Assembly (NCBI RefSeq): GCF_019891175.1
Contig: NZ_CP072600.1
Coordinates: 5,332,001-5,396,000 of the forward strand
Length of the DNA: 64,000 nucleotides
Reading direction: 5' to 3'
Origin: Leptothermofonsia sichuanensis E412
GTDB lineage: Bacteria > Cyanobacteriota > Cyanobacteriia > Leptolyngbyales > Leptolyngbyaceae
The notes under the pieces were generated by a model that saw only the letters and a list, made by a program, of their open reading frames with translations, searched no databases and was not told where the DNA came from. Shown piece after piece: positions 1 to 8,185 of the stretch. Every line of letters begins with the position of its first letter. Position 1 is the stretch's first letter. The translations under genes were made by a program, and so were the position numbers.

Positions 1-2
1 CC

Positions 3-629
3 GTCACGTCTTTGATCCAGCGAATCCGACGTACTTCCCAGTTCACCCTGCTGCTGACGATTGCCCCTGCCAGCGTTGAATATGCCATTCGGGGAGGGGC
101 ACCCATCCTGGCTATCGCCCGTGAATCAGGGGATTACAATTTTGTCCTGGGACAGCGAGGACAACTCCTGGTTTTCTGGCTCAAAACGGCTCTGAGCGAA
201 ACCAGCCATGATTTCTACCAGCCAGATGGCTTTGCAGGTGGGTTGATCACCCATACCGGCCCCCAGCGGTTGCTCATTTCCTACTCCGGGTCAGTGCTGC
301 GGATATATAGCAATCGCTCAACCGACCAATACACCTTTTCCCTCCTTTCAACGAATACCAGGGTAATTTCCCTGGGACTGCTCTTCACCCCACTGGGAAT
401 TCTCCTGTCTTTAATTGCCAGAAAAATGCAGGGAAGGCGAATTCTCTGGACAGGCCTGGTCTGCGGTGGAATTTTGCTGCCACCGATACTTCTGGAACTT
501 TGCTTAATTGGCGTGACCCACCGAAATATCAGTTGGGAAAATCTGTTGCTGGGAATACTGATTGTAGCCAGTGCTTTGCTGGTGTTTCAGGGAACTCGTG
601 GGCTGTTCCCAGGGGGTTACAATTCGTAA
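3..629 (+). CDS. Partial membrane protein, C-terminal part
   Basis: The reading frame is open to the left edge of the window, so the true start is outside. A TTG at position 12 is the first possible internal start but is unlikely to be real. The visible part begins with about 110 residues rich in beta-strand-like segments (around YNFVLGQRGQLLVFWL and GGLITHTGPQRLLISYSG), which resembles a LamG/concanavalin-like fold. Two or three hydrophobic helices follow (VISLGLLFTPLGILLSLIA, then LWTGLVCGGILLPPILLELC and LLLGILIVASALLVF). The topology suggests an extracytoplasmic sensing or binding domain followed by membrane anchors, as in some VanZ/LamG proteins. That comparison is an inference and no catalytic motif is visible. 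Confidence 0.6.
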   Translation, partial: VTSLIQRIRRTSQFTLLLTIAPASVEYAIRGGAPILAIARESGDYNFVLGQRGQLLVFWLKTALSETSHDFYQPDGFAGGLITHTGPQRLLISYSGSVLRIYSNRSTDQYTFSLLSTNTRVISLGLLFTPLGILLSLIARKMQGRRILWTGLVCGGILLPPILLELCLIGVTHRNISWENLLLGILIVASALLVFQGTRGLFPGGYNS

Positions 630-1004
630 CTTTTCAGATCTCTTGTAGAACTGAAACCCGCAGGACATTTTTTTACATTTTGCCTGCTAATAATCCCTCA
701 CAACCATCATCTCGCTCCTGTATTCTGTTGCTAGTGACGCGAAGTGCGACAACCTTCAGATCCCCGGTGTCTGGGGAGATCAGCCAGTCATTCGCTTAAA
801 CTCCACGAAACACCAGGGATCTTGGCTTCCAAGTTGCACATGGCGTTAGTGGTTTGTCAACTATTTTGTCAACAATGTAGTTGTGAGTCTGGGATCAGGA
901 AGAGGTTATTATTTTGTGGGTTGAAAACCCACAAAATAACTCTTGACAGACCACCAGGGTTGAGCAAGCCATTTCTTTTGGGATTGAGTAAGGTACTCTA
1001 AATC
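630..1004. other. Intergenic stretch with one T-family repeat
   Basis: No convincing gene is seen here. Short open frames in this stretch run through repeat DNA and lack ribosome binding sites. The recognisable content is the T-family inverted-repeat element at 847-956, followed by the leader of the amidase gene. Confidence 0.6.
847..956. repeat. T-family MITE-like element (divergent copy)
   Basis: The ends are imperfect terminal inverted repeats: TTAGTGGTTTGTCAA on the left, and TTGACAGACCACCA on the right, whose complement is TGGTGGTCTGTCAA. Inside is a perfect hairpin at about 908-938 (TTATTTTGTGGGTT and its complement). The ends match the 107-bp elements at 9243 and 19340 and resemble the ends of the IS630-type element at 9350. 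The interior differs from those two copies but shares GTGAGTCTGGGATCAGG with the degenerate copy at 34143. Confidence 0.7.
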
Positions 1005-2372
1005 ATGCTTCAAATCATTCAAGCGCCTCAGGGACCGATTCTGGTGAAGCAGCAGTTTCTGATAACGGGGGTGGCATCCCCTAACTATGCAGGAAGAACC
1101 CTGACCCTGACGATAGACAATCAGTACACCACAACGGGACCCAGAATAGCTGCCGATGGCACCTGGCAACTCAACTTTTTGTTTCAGCAAGCAGGTTCAC
1201 GTCGGCTGCGGATAGCAATTGATAATGTCAGCGTTGAGATCCCTCTGGAGGTTGTTACCACGCTACCCCGGTTACAGTTTACCCAGTTTCCTACCCGGGC
1301 AGCGGTTGGGCAGACCATTACCTTTGCCGGCGAGGCAAAAAATTATGCCAGCGGCACAACGCTGGTGTTGCGGGTGGACGGGCGGTTTGAGATTGCGCGT
1401 CCTGTCGTCCAGTCAGAGCGATGGCAGGCTCCTGTCTCGTTTAATCAATCGGGCACACGGCTGGTGGAAATTATTGGCTCAGGGCAGGACCGGGCACAAA
1501 TTACGCTTGTGGTTGATCCCGCTCCTCCCAGACCCCCCCGTTTGAGTTTTACCAACCCGCCGCAGCGGATTACGGCTGAACAGGCTGTCAGAATTACGGG
1601 AGGTGCGATCGACTATGCCAACGGTGAACAACTCCTGCTACGGGCAGATCAGTTATTTACCTTAGCCCGCCCCCAGGTTATGAATCAACAATGGGAAGCT
1701 CAGATTTTCTTTCATCAACCAGGCAAGCGTCTGATTGAAATCATTGGTTCAGAGCAGGACAGGGCGCAGGTGGTGATTGAGGTTCAGGCGGCCCCTGCCG
1801 GGCAACTGCAAGTTCAGGCACGCACGACCTGGTCAGCGGAGCCTACCCCATCCGAGGTTCCCAATCTGCTATCCCCTAAGGGCATTACCATTCATCACAC
1901 TGCTCTCAGCGGCGCACTGGGTGTCAGTGCCACCCTGGCTCAGGAAATCGCGCGAATGCGTTTCATCTGGAGCAGCCATGTCAACGGTAATGGCTGGATT
2001 GATATTGGCTATCACTATATCATTATGCCCAGCGGTAGAGTATTTGAAGCTCGCTCTGAACGGAAACGGGGGGCACATGATGCCATTAACGATGGGTTGG
2101 GAGTGGCATTTGATGGGATTTATTCCAGTCAAACCATTTCTCAACAGCAGTACCAGTCTGCGGTTGCTTTATGCACCATCCTCTGTAAACGCTATGGAAT
2201 TACCAACACCATCACTCCAATCCCTACGGTGACAGCCAGTTTTGGAACGCGCAACCTGCCTCCCATCTTTGGGCATCGCGATCGCGTGGCTACCGAGTGC
2301 CCTGGTACAGAAGGCGGTAGAACGGTTCGCCTGACAGAGATTCGGCAGGCGGTGAATAGCCAGTTGCGATGA
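1005..2372 (+). CDS. Ig-like-repeat N-acetylmuramoyl-L-alanine amidase (PGRP type)
   Basis: Predicted zinc amidase that cleaves the bond between muramic acid and the stem peptide of peptidoglycan. The C-terminal 170 residues carry the amidase_2/PGRP pattern: IHHTA (first zinc His), GYHYIIMPSGRVFEAR (the conserved Tyr-His segment), GHRD (second zinc His) and ECPG (zinc Cys). The first 270 residues hold three similar beta-rich units of about 85 residues. Each ends in a variant of RLIEIIGSEQDRAQV, and they look like Ig-type wall-binding or spacer modules. No signal peptide is evident, so export by a non-classical route or a cytoplasmic or phage-lysin-like role remains open. It stands alone, 100 bp upstream of the SPFH gene. 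The ATG has a weak AAGG upstream. Confidence 0.85.
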   Translation: MLQIIQAPQGPILVKQQFLITGVASPNYAGRTLTLTIDNQYTTTGPRIAADGTWQLNFLFQQAGSRRLRIAIDNVSVEIPLEVVTTLPRLQFTQFPTRAAVGQTITFAGEAKNYASGTTLVLRVDGRFEIARPVVQSERWQAPVSFNQSGTRLVEIIGSGQDRAQITLVVDPAPPRPPRLSFTNPPQRITAEQAVRITGGAIDYANGEQLLLRADQLFTLARPQVMNQQWEAQIFFHQPGKRLIEIIGSEQDRAQVVIEVQAAPAGQLQVQARTTWSAEPTPSEVPNLLSPKGITIHHTALSGALGVSATLAQEIARMRFIWSSHVNGNGWIDIGYHYIIMPSGRVFEARSERKRGAHDAINDGLGVAFDGIYSSQTISQQQYQSAVALCTILCKRYGITNTITPIPTVTASFGTRNLPPIFGHRDRVATECPGTEGGRTVRLTEIRQAVNSQLR

Positions 2373-2473
2373 GGGGAATCAGTAGGTCAGTTGTTTTACT
2401 CCCTGAGTCTCAAACATTTAGACTGGGAATACAATCTCTATAGATTTCCGTAAGCTCCCAGGAGCATGCACCC

Positions 2474-3283
2474 ATGGAACCTCTTCTAGCAGCATTGACC
2501 CTGGCAATTGTGGGGTATATTTTTGGTTCGATTAAGATAATTTACCAGGGGAACGAGGCGCTGGTGGAACGATTTGGCCAGTATCGTCGGACCCTGAAAC
2601 CGGGGCTGAATTTTGTAATTCCAGTGATTGACACTGTGATTGAAGAATCAACCCGTGAGCAGTTACTTGACATTGAACCTCAATCGGCGATTACAAAGGA
2701 CAACGTCACGCTCCAGGTCGATGCTGTCATGTACTGGAGGATTCTGGATGTCCAGAAAGCCTACTATGCGATCGAGGATTTAGGAGCAGCGCTGAAAAAT
2801 CTGGTGATCACGACCCTGCGGTCTCAGATTGGCAGCATGGATCTGAGAGAAACGGTTTCTTCCCGGAGCAAAATTAATAAGGCACTGTTGAGTCAGCTGG
2901 ATGAAGCCACGGAAAGTTGGGGAGTCAAAGTCATCCGAGTGGAGGTTCAGGATATTAAACTGTCGGATGCGCTGAGGGATGCCCTGGAAAAGGAACGCAC
3001 AGCAGAAAGTTTACGGAAAGCGGCGATTTCAGAAACAGAAGGGATGGTGGCATCGATTGAGCAAATTTCAAGGGCAATTCAGGCACAGCCCAACTCTGAA
3101 ATGGTGTTGAAGTATCTGATTGCCCAGAAATATGTGGATGCAAACTACAACCTGGGGAAAAGCAATAACTCTAAAGTCGTTTTTATGGATCCTGGTCAGC
3201 TCACAGAGGCGGTCAGTCACTTAATTCATTATTCGGAGAAGAAGCCCAATCCCGATGGGGGTTCCAGTTCCAATCCAGAGTGA
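2474..3283 (+). CDS. SPFH/band 7 (stomatin/prohibitin-like) membrane protein
   Basis: A 269-residue protein with an N-terminal membrane segment (LLAALTLAIVGYIFGSIKII) followed by the SPFH/band 7 domain. Signatures are ALVERFGQYRRTLKPGLNF, the TKDNVTLQVDAVMYWRI block, and a charged helical C-terminal region (LRDALEKERTAESLRKAAI). Bacterial stomatin/QmcA proteins form oligomeric scaffolds in membrane microdomains and often act with NfeD-type proteases. No nfeD gene is adjacent here. AGGAG lies 9 bases before the ATG. The C-terminal PNPDGGSSSNPE is a low-complexity tail. The family call is secure but the partner is unknown. Confidence 0.9.
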   Translation: MEPLLAALTLAIVGYIFGSIKIIYQGNEALVERFGQYRRTLKPGLNFVIPVIDTVIEESTREQLLDIEPQSAITKDNVTLQVDAVMYWRILDVQKAYYAIEDLGAALKNLVITTLRSQIGSMDLRETVSSRSKINKALLSQLDEATESWGVKVIRVEVQDIKLSDALRDALEKERTAESLRKAAISETEGMVASIEQISRAIQAQPNSEMVLKYLIAQKYVDANYNLGKSNNSKVVFMDPGQLTEAVSHLIHYSEKKPNPDGGSSSNPE

Positions 3284-3377
3284 TGGGTTGTGATCAATCC
3301 GAAAGTTCAGGTTTCGACAGCCTGGCTCGCTTCTGTGTCTGGAGTTTTGCCCCGGAACACTTCCTGTCCAGAATTAA

Positions 3378-3508
3378 CCACGAAGACACAAAGGACACAA
3401 AGCAAGTTCCTGGTACTCTATACCCTCTGGTCAGGCTGCACCAATGGGTCTTAAAGCTTTCCGAAAACTTCCTCAGTCTGGGTTTGGGCTTTTCGGAATG
3501 GCTTTTAG
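3378..3508. repeat. B-family half with S-family element
   Basis: A CACGAAGACACAAAGGACACAAAG tract (B-family arm) begins near 3380. An S-family element follows at 3452-3508 (TTAAAGCTTTCCGAAAAC to TTTTCGGAATGGCTTTTAG). The right B arm is missing or too degraded to recognise. A short open frame here encodes the familiar artefact peptide HEDTKDTK and is not a gene. Together with the A and B families elsewhere, this fills the 325-base gap between the SPFH gene and the next gene. Confidence 0.65.
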
Positions 3509-3608
3509 TGGTTTTGTTTAGTTAAACTCTCTTGATTAATTCACACTCCTGAGGGGCTTGCATGAAAATGGACTGCCCAGGGAACAGGCTTCGGGTTAAA
3601 AATTCGGG

Positions 3609-4028
3609 TTAGAAGTAAAGTCGTTCTTCGAGCCAGATTAGCACCTCTTCCTCTGAGTCCAGATAGGTGGTTTGTCCGGTCAGGGGATCGTATGCCTGCC
3701 ACCATGTATGCCCCTCCTGATCCAAAATTTGCCTGACCTGGGGTTCTGGATGGGTATGGAGCGATCGCTCACCTCCCAGAGGTTGATTCAGCCCATTCCA
3801 GATTCGTTGCCACAAATGGGGATAGGCTGTGGACTGAGAATAGTCCAGGTCAAAGCATCGTTCCAGATAATCCACCTTCACCTCAACCGTAAAGTGGCTG
3901 GTCAGGCTTTTAAGCAGCATTTGCCAATAGCGATCCAGCCAGGACAGGCATCCGGGATTCTCCGGCGGAGCCTGAATGGAGTTGGGAATTAACTCCAGTT
4001 CTTGATAGATGGACCATTGGTTTTTCAT
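3609..4028 (-). CDS. Conserved hypothetical protein, 139 aa
   Basis: I do not recognise a named family. The protein is soluble and rich in Trp, Leu and acidic residues, ending in EEEVLIWLEERLYF, a tail style common among small conserved cyanobacterial proteins. An upstream in-frame start at 4079 is possible, but the ATG at 4028 is preceded by GGAG at 8 bases spacing and is preferred. It is transcribed alone, facing away from the allantoinase gene. No catalytic motif or membrane segment is visible, so no function is proposed. Confidence 0.6.
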   Translation of the reverse strand: MKNQWSIYQELELIPNSIQAPPENPGCLSWLDRYWQMLLKSLTSHFTVEVKVDYLERCFDLDYSQSTAYPHLWQRIWNGLNQPLGGERSLHTHPEPQVRQILDQEGHTWWQAYDPLTGQTTYLDSEEEVLIWLEERLYF

Positions 4029-4720
4029 ATAGAACGCTCCATAAATTTTTTTAAAACGCAGCCCAGACTGGACGATCACAGAACACTGTGCCAGGAAGTC
4101 CTGTTTTCCTGGTTCCTGCCTGGTTCAGGATTGAGGATCCCGTCCCATGCATTTGAATAGCGCACTTGCACAAGTGGGCAAATAGCGCCTGACTGACCTG
4201 GTAACGACCCTCAACCCACCAGCTACCCCAATCCTTAACATTGATTAACGTCTCGTCTGCCAGGGACGATTCAGCCGGGAGCAGGGAAAAAAGGAAAACT
4301 GGGTTTTACTTCTGTATCTATTTTTACGAAATTCAATTTTAAGCGCAATTTTTTGTTTTGAATTCCTGACTTTTCAATTTCTGACTTTTTACAGTCACAA
4401 ACTGGTTGGTTAGGACATAGTTACTGTTGAGGCTCCTGGTGAGGACTTAAGTCCTCACTACAAACGTCCTGACTAACCTGCGTATAGCTGGGTGGTTGGC
4501 TGACCGTCTGTGCTCAGAAATGAGGATTTATCCTGAAATTTCACCCCAAAGGCACGGGGAATACAGAACAATTTCTCAGTGCCCTCTGTGCCTCTGTGGT
4601 GGAATCATAAGTTTTTCGGTTTATTGAATCCACGATCCTCAGGATGCAAGTCTGATGCCGCGAACCTGATAAGTTATATCCGATGAAGATGAAATTCTGA
4701 ATTGAGAGGAGGTTTCAACC
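4029..4720. other. 690-base intergenic region with palindromes and an A-family repeat
   Basis: No gene is seen. A perfect palindrome GTGAGGACTTAAGTCCTCAC lies at 4439-4458. An A-family element spans about 4516-4644 (CCCCAAAGGCACGGGGAA ... CTCTGTGCCTCTGTGGTGG, then the conserved tail TTTTTCGGTTTATTGAATCC). A smaller palindrome CACTTGCACAAGTG is at about 4164-4177. The last 70 bases are the leader of the allantoinase gene. Confidence 0.6.
4516..4644 (+). repeat. A-family palindromic repeat
   Basis: Full-length A-family unit. It has ATCCTGAAATTTCACC, then a purine-rich arm, a short loop, the complementary arm CTCTGTGCCTCTGTGGTGG, and the tail TTTTTCGGTTTATTGAATC. The same arrangement with tail is seen at 29428-29550 and, in part, at 37430-37532. 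Confidence 0.7.
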
Positions 4721-5641
4721 ATGACAGTGGACTACCCTCGGAACATGGTTGGTTACGGCAGACATCCAATTGATCCGAAATGGCAAAATCAGGCTCGTAT
4801 TGCTGTCCAGTTTGTGATCAACTATGAGGAGGGGGGTGAAACCTGTATTTTGCATGGCGACCAGACCTCTGAAGTGTTTCTGTCAGAGATTGTGGGGGCA
4901 GTTCCCCTGCATGGACTTCGCCATATGAATATGGAGTCATGCTATGAGTATGGGAGTCGGGCGGGCTTCTGGCGGTTACATCGGCTGTTTACTGAACGGG
5001 GCATTCCAGTCACGGTTTATGGGGTGGCAATGGCCTTGGAGCGTAACCCAGAAGCGGTGGCTGCCATGCTTGCCGCCGATTGGGAAATTGCCAGTCACGG
5101 ATACCGCTGGATTGACTACAAGTATTTTGGAGAAGAACAGGAACGGGAACATTTACAAGCTGCGATCGCCATCCACACTCGCGTAACTGGCAGCCGTCCC
5201 CTTGGCTGGTACACCGGACGCACCAGCCCCCATACTCGCAAACTGGTGGTCGAAGCCGGGGGCTTCCTCTACGATGCTGACAGTTACGCGGATGATTTAC
5301 CCTACTGGGTACTGGACTACGGCAAGCCCCACCTGGTTATTCCCTACACGCTGGACAACAACGATATGCGCTTTGCCACGCCCCAGGGCTTTAATTCTGG
5401 CGATCAGTTTTTTGCTTACCTGCGCGATGCCTTCGATGTTCTCTACGCCGAAGGCGAGACTGCGCCCAAAATGATGAGTGTGGGGTTACACTGTCGTCTG
5501 GCAGGCAGACCTGGGCGAGCAGCCGCCCTGGCAAGATTTCTCGACTATGTGCAAAAGCATGAACGGGTGTGGCTTTGCCGCCGGGTTGATATCGCCCATC
5601 ACTGGCATAAACACCATCAGCCATATGTCAACAACCAGTAG
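4721..5641 (+). CDS. puuE: Allantoinase, polysaccharide-deacetylase type (PuuE)
   Basis: Predicted to hydrolyse allantoin to allantoate in ureide (purine) breakdown. The 306-residue length and a NodB-like fold match PuuE, which is unrelated to the dihydroorotase-type allantoinases. Signatures visible are YGRHPIDPKW near the N-terminus, QFVINYEEGGE, MNMESCYEYGSRAGFWRL, ASHGYRWIDYK (metal-side His) and GWYTGRTSPHTRKLV. The start is well supported: GAGGAGG lies 8 bases before the ATG. No urate oxidase, OHCU decarboxylase or allantoate amidohydrolase gene is next to it, so any pathway must be scattered. A deaminase-type amidohydrolase lies 25 kb away at 30298, but linkage is only suggestive. Confidence 0.88.
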   Translation: MTVDYPRNMVGYGRHPIDPKWQNQARIAVQFVINYEEGGETCILHGDQTSEVFLSEIVGAVPLHGLRHMNMESCYEYGSRAGFWRLHRLFTERGIPVTVYGVAMALERNPEAVAAMLAADWEIASHGYRWIDYKYFGEEQEREHLQAAIAIHTRVTGSRPLGWYTGRTSPHTRKLVVEAGGFLYDADSYADDLPYWVLDYGKPHLVIPYTLDNNDMRFATPQGFNSGDQFFAYLRDAFDVLYAEGETAPKMMSVGLHCRLAGRPGRAAALARFLDYVQKHERVWLCRRVDIAHHWHKHHQPYVNNQ

Positions 5642-5734
5642 CTACACAGCATGACTGAATTTCTGACACCGGGCACCGTTCGGCTGGGATGCGGGATGAT
5701 CCCTGTCGAAGCCCGGCACCTGCAACCGAACCTT

Positions 5735-6010
5735 TTACTTCAACCGTTCCCAACCACTGATCTGGGTGGGGATGGGAGACTGATTGGCGATGGCTGCACT
5801 TTGTGCCACTTTAACGGTCCCCCAAGCCAGGGCAGCTAAACTTAAGAACAACAGCAGCAATGTGATGGTAAAAGTAGTCGTTAAAGCATCTGAAGCATCT
5901 GACGATTGCTCAGTGACAGGATGGAAGCGTTGTTGATTGTGTCCAGGCAGAATCGCGGGCCAATCTGGCTCAAAGGCCAGAACCTCGACTCTTTCGTATT
6001 CGTGAAGCAT
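5735..6010 (-). CDS. Small single-span membrane protein, 91 aa
   Basis: A polar N-terminal half (LHEYERVEVLAFEPDWPAIL) is followed by one strong membrane helix (TFTITLLLLFLSLAALAWGTV) and a short polar tail. GGAG lies 8 bases before the ATG, which supports a real gene despite the small size. It runs toward the allantoinase gene, with about 93 bases between their ends. I do not recognise the family. The composition fits the many small membrane subunits of cyanobacterial photosynthetic or assembly complexes, but nothing in the sequence proves that. Confidence 0.6.
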   Translation of the reverse strand: MLHEYERVEVLAFEPDWPAILPGHNQQRFHPVTEQSSDASDALTTTFTITLLLLFLSLAALAWGTVKVAQSAAIANQSPIPTQISGWERLK

Positions 6011-6269
6011 GGTTTTTGCTCCGGGGCATTTTCGGAGTGTGTAGATAATTTATTTATAGGAGTTGCCTGGTCTGGGTTCAATGTAGAAAAGTTAGGAAGG
6101 GTTAAGTTCGACAAACCAATCAGGTTTTTCATCTATTGCTCAAGTGCTTACAGGATGCGTGAACGGAAAGATACAGTCAGTCTCACCAATCCATTGACGA
6201 TGTAAATTTTTATTGCTCAAAGCCCTGGTCGTTGCCTGGCTGACCGGATGAGATCTCGTAGAATAGCGC

Positions 6270-7049
6270 CTACCTGGTGCGTTGATAGGCCAGGTAAATC
6301 CCTTCTAAAAACGCATCCGGGGTCATTTTGAAGGGGAGTTCCTGGAGCTGGATGAGTTCTCGAATTTGCCGCGCCAACTGCAAGCTCAACGTTTCTCTGG
6401 CACGGGGGGCCATCTGCGATCGCCGTTGAAGATACTCCCGAATTACCGCAAAATCATCCGGTAACAGTTGATCCAGATCCGCTCTGGCTAATAGCTCTGT
6501 CGCCAGAGCCTGGGCTTCGGGGGGTAAAGCGATTTCACTGACCACCGTGGGACGTTCTTCTTGCACCACAATGGTTCCTGCGAACCAATCCCCCAGACGT
6601 TTTTCCCGCCTGGTCAGGATGATCAACAACGCCCCAAGGAACATGACATCGTCTATCGGGCGTAGCAGTGATCTGATCGTGGCCTGTGCCAGTCCGGCTG
6701 GTTGACCGTTTTCCCGGATGACTCGAATTTTGACGTAGCGCTTACCCGGTGTTTGCCCCTGCCAGAGGGTTTCAAAGAAGGCGAAATAGCCCACATAGAT
6801 TGAAAAGACCAGCAGCAGGGAAATGGCCGTTAGCCAGAGTTCCATGGTGCGATCGCCCGCAAATTGCACCAGATAGGCTGACAGTTGCACGGACAAAACT
6901 GCCCAGATAACCAGGAGCAAAATCAGACTGCCACCCCAAATCAGGTAATCAATCACCAGTGCCTGGACCCGGTTACCAATCCCAGCCAGGGTAAATTCCA
7001 ATTCCACGCTTTCAGGCGTTTGCAAGGTGACTCGATTGAATAAGCTCAT
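6270..7049 (-). CDS. RDD family membrane protein
   Basis: The RDD domain is a membrane module named for conserved Arg and Asp residues. Here the N-terminal segment LEFTLAGIGNRVQALVIDYL carries them, followed by three to four hydrophobic helices and the typical GQTPGKRYVKIRVIRENGQP and RSLLRPIDDVMFLGALLIILT blocks. The C-terminal 80 residues are soluble and helical. The start at 7049 is chosen because GGAG sits 7 bases upstream; an upstream in-frame extension to 7094 is less likely. It is in the same orientation as the gene at 7269 and close to the divergent SpoIIM-like gene at 8186. This combination recurs in bacteria, often with MoxR/DUF58 genes, which are not visible here. Function unknown. 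Confidence 0.88.
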   Translation of the reverse strand: MSLFNRVTLQTPESVELEFTLAGIGNRVQALVIDYLIWGGSLILLLVIWAVLSVQLSAYLVQFAGDRTMELWLTAISLLLVFSIYVGYFAFFETLWQGQTPGKRYVKIRVIRENGQPAGLAQATIRSLLRPIDDVMFLGALLIILTRREKRLGDWFAGTIVVQEERPTVVSEIALPPEAQALATELLARADLDQLLPDDFAVIREYLQRRSQMAPRARETLSLQLARQIRELIQLQELPFKMTPDAFLEGIYLAYQRTR

Positions 7050-7268
7050 GGATGATAGTCTCCATGCAACAGCGGTGTATCTTGCCTTCCTCAACGCCTC
7101 TGGCTTGATGGTGGCCGTCGAGGATTAAATCATCTGGAGCACTAACCACAAAGGACACGAAGTATATTCCTGATAATTTTTGTGCCTCATTTTGCATGTC
7201 ATTTTGTATCCCAATGGCTGTGCTTCAGGGGGACTGTTCAAGTGGCGCATTTGAGTTCGTCCCTGGTC

Positions 7269-8102
7269 CTAACGGCGACGCAGGCCCAACCCCAGTCCTT
7301 CTCGCCGCGCCCGCAAGTCGTAATAAATAACTGCTTTAATCACCTGCCAGAAAGGCATGATCAACGCCGCAACCCCAAACGAAAGTGCCAGATTGATTAG
7401 AAACAATAACAGGGCAACGCCACTATTTCCTCCAGTCGTGGCGGCGGACTCCGTTGCCAGTTGAAATAGGAAACTGATGACTTGCACTGGAACATTGACC
7501 AGCAGGGTAATTAGAAAGGCAACCACGGCAATCCATTGAATTCGCCCAACGGACCCTTTAGTCAACTCCCAACTGCGGCTGATAGCGCCAGAGGCATTCA
7601 TATTCGGTTCAATTGCCAGAGGCACTTCCACAATCATCAAGCGCGAAAAGACTCGAATCAAAAGAACAATAAAAAAGATCAGTGCCACCAATAGCAGCAG
7701 TGGCGCTACTATAAATCCCCCCCTTGGGATGGTTTGAGAAATTAGAACTCCAGCGAACATCAGAATAGTAAAGACAATGACCGCTCCCAGGTACAGGCCA
7801 AGGAAAATGAGCATCAGCAAAATACCTGCTCCCAAAAAACTCCACATGCGCGGGTGGGTGTGTTTGCGGGCTTCTGTCAGGGTTTCTGGCTGGTTGGTCA
7901 GTTCACCAAATGCCAGCCGCGAAATCAAGCCAGCGATCGCAGAATACTTAGCCCAACCATAGATGGGAACCAGGATCCACAGGTGAGCAATCAAAGCCTG
8001 GGTGAAGTATTGTTGAAGATGGGAACGATAAATTCGGACGCCGGCACTGACAACATTACCAACGCTGAGAGGACCGGCAGGGTTTGAACTGGTGGTGGAC
8101 AT
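7269..8102 (-). CDS. Multi-pass integral membrane protein
   Basis: A 277-residue protein with about six hydrophobic segments and a Pro-, Ser- and Gly-containing N-terminus (STTSSNPAGPLSVGNVVSAG). The pattern AISRSWELTKGSVGRI in the middle resembles the loop of DUF975/glycerophosphodiesterase-type membrane domains found in genes linked to RDD and SpoIIM proteins. The start at 8102 (AAGG, 8 bases spacing) is preferred over an in-frame one at 8150. It diverges from the SpoIIM-like gene with an 83-base gap, so the two could share a regulatory region. The family is assigned by architecture and context rather than a diagnostic motif. Confidence 0.7.
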   Translation of the reverse strand: MSTTSSNPAGPLSVGNVVSAGVRIYRSHLQQYFTQALIAHLWILVPIYGWAKYSAIAGLISRLAFGELTNQPETLTEARKHTHPRMWSFLGAGILLMLIFLGLYLGAVIVFTILMFAGVLISQTIPRGGFIVAPLLLLVALIFFIVLLIRVFSRLMIVEVPLAIEPNMNASGAISRSWELTKGSVGRIQWIAVVAFLITLLVNVPVQVISFLFQLATESAATTGGNSGVALLLFLINLALSFGVAALIMPFWQVIKAVIYYDLRARREGLGLGLRRR

Positions 8103-8185
8103 AAGATGCCTTCTGTGAGATAGAACCAGACCGAACTTAGATGCTGTCATCTTAGGCGAAGCTCAATCCAGATTCCGAAAATTTT

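Noticed and set aside
500-1001. Two plus-strand open frames between the partial membrane gene and the amidase
   Set aside because: One overlaps the first gene out of frame and the other runs through the T-family element. Composition is not protein-like and no starts are supported.
3280-3525. Open frame overlapping the B and S repeats, encoding HEDTKDTK
   Set aside because: The peptide comes from the CACAAAGGACACAAAG repeat, has no ribosome binding site and no conserved domain. It is a classic repeat artefact.
5651-5839. Short plus-strand open frame after the allantoinase gene
   Set aside because: It overlaps the better supported small membrane protein gene on the other strand and has no distinctive composition.
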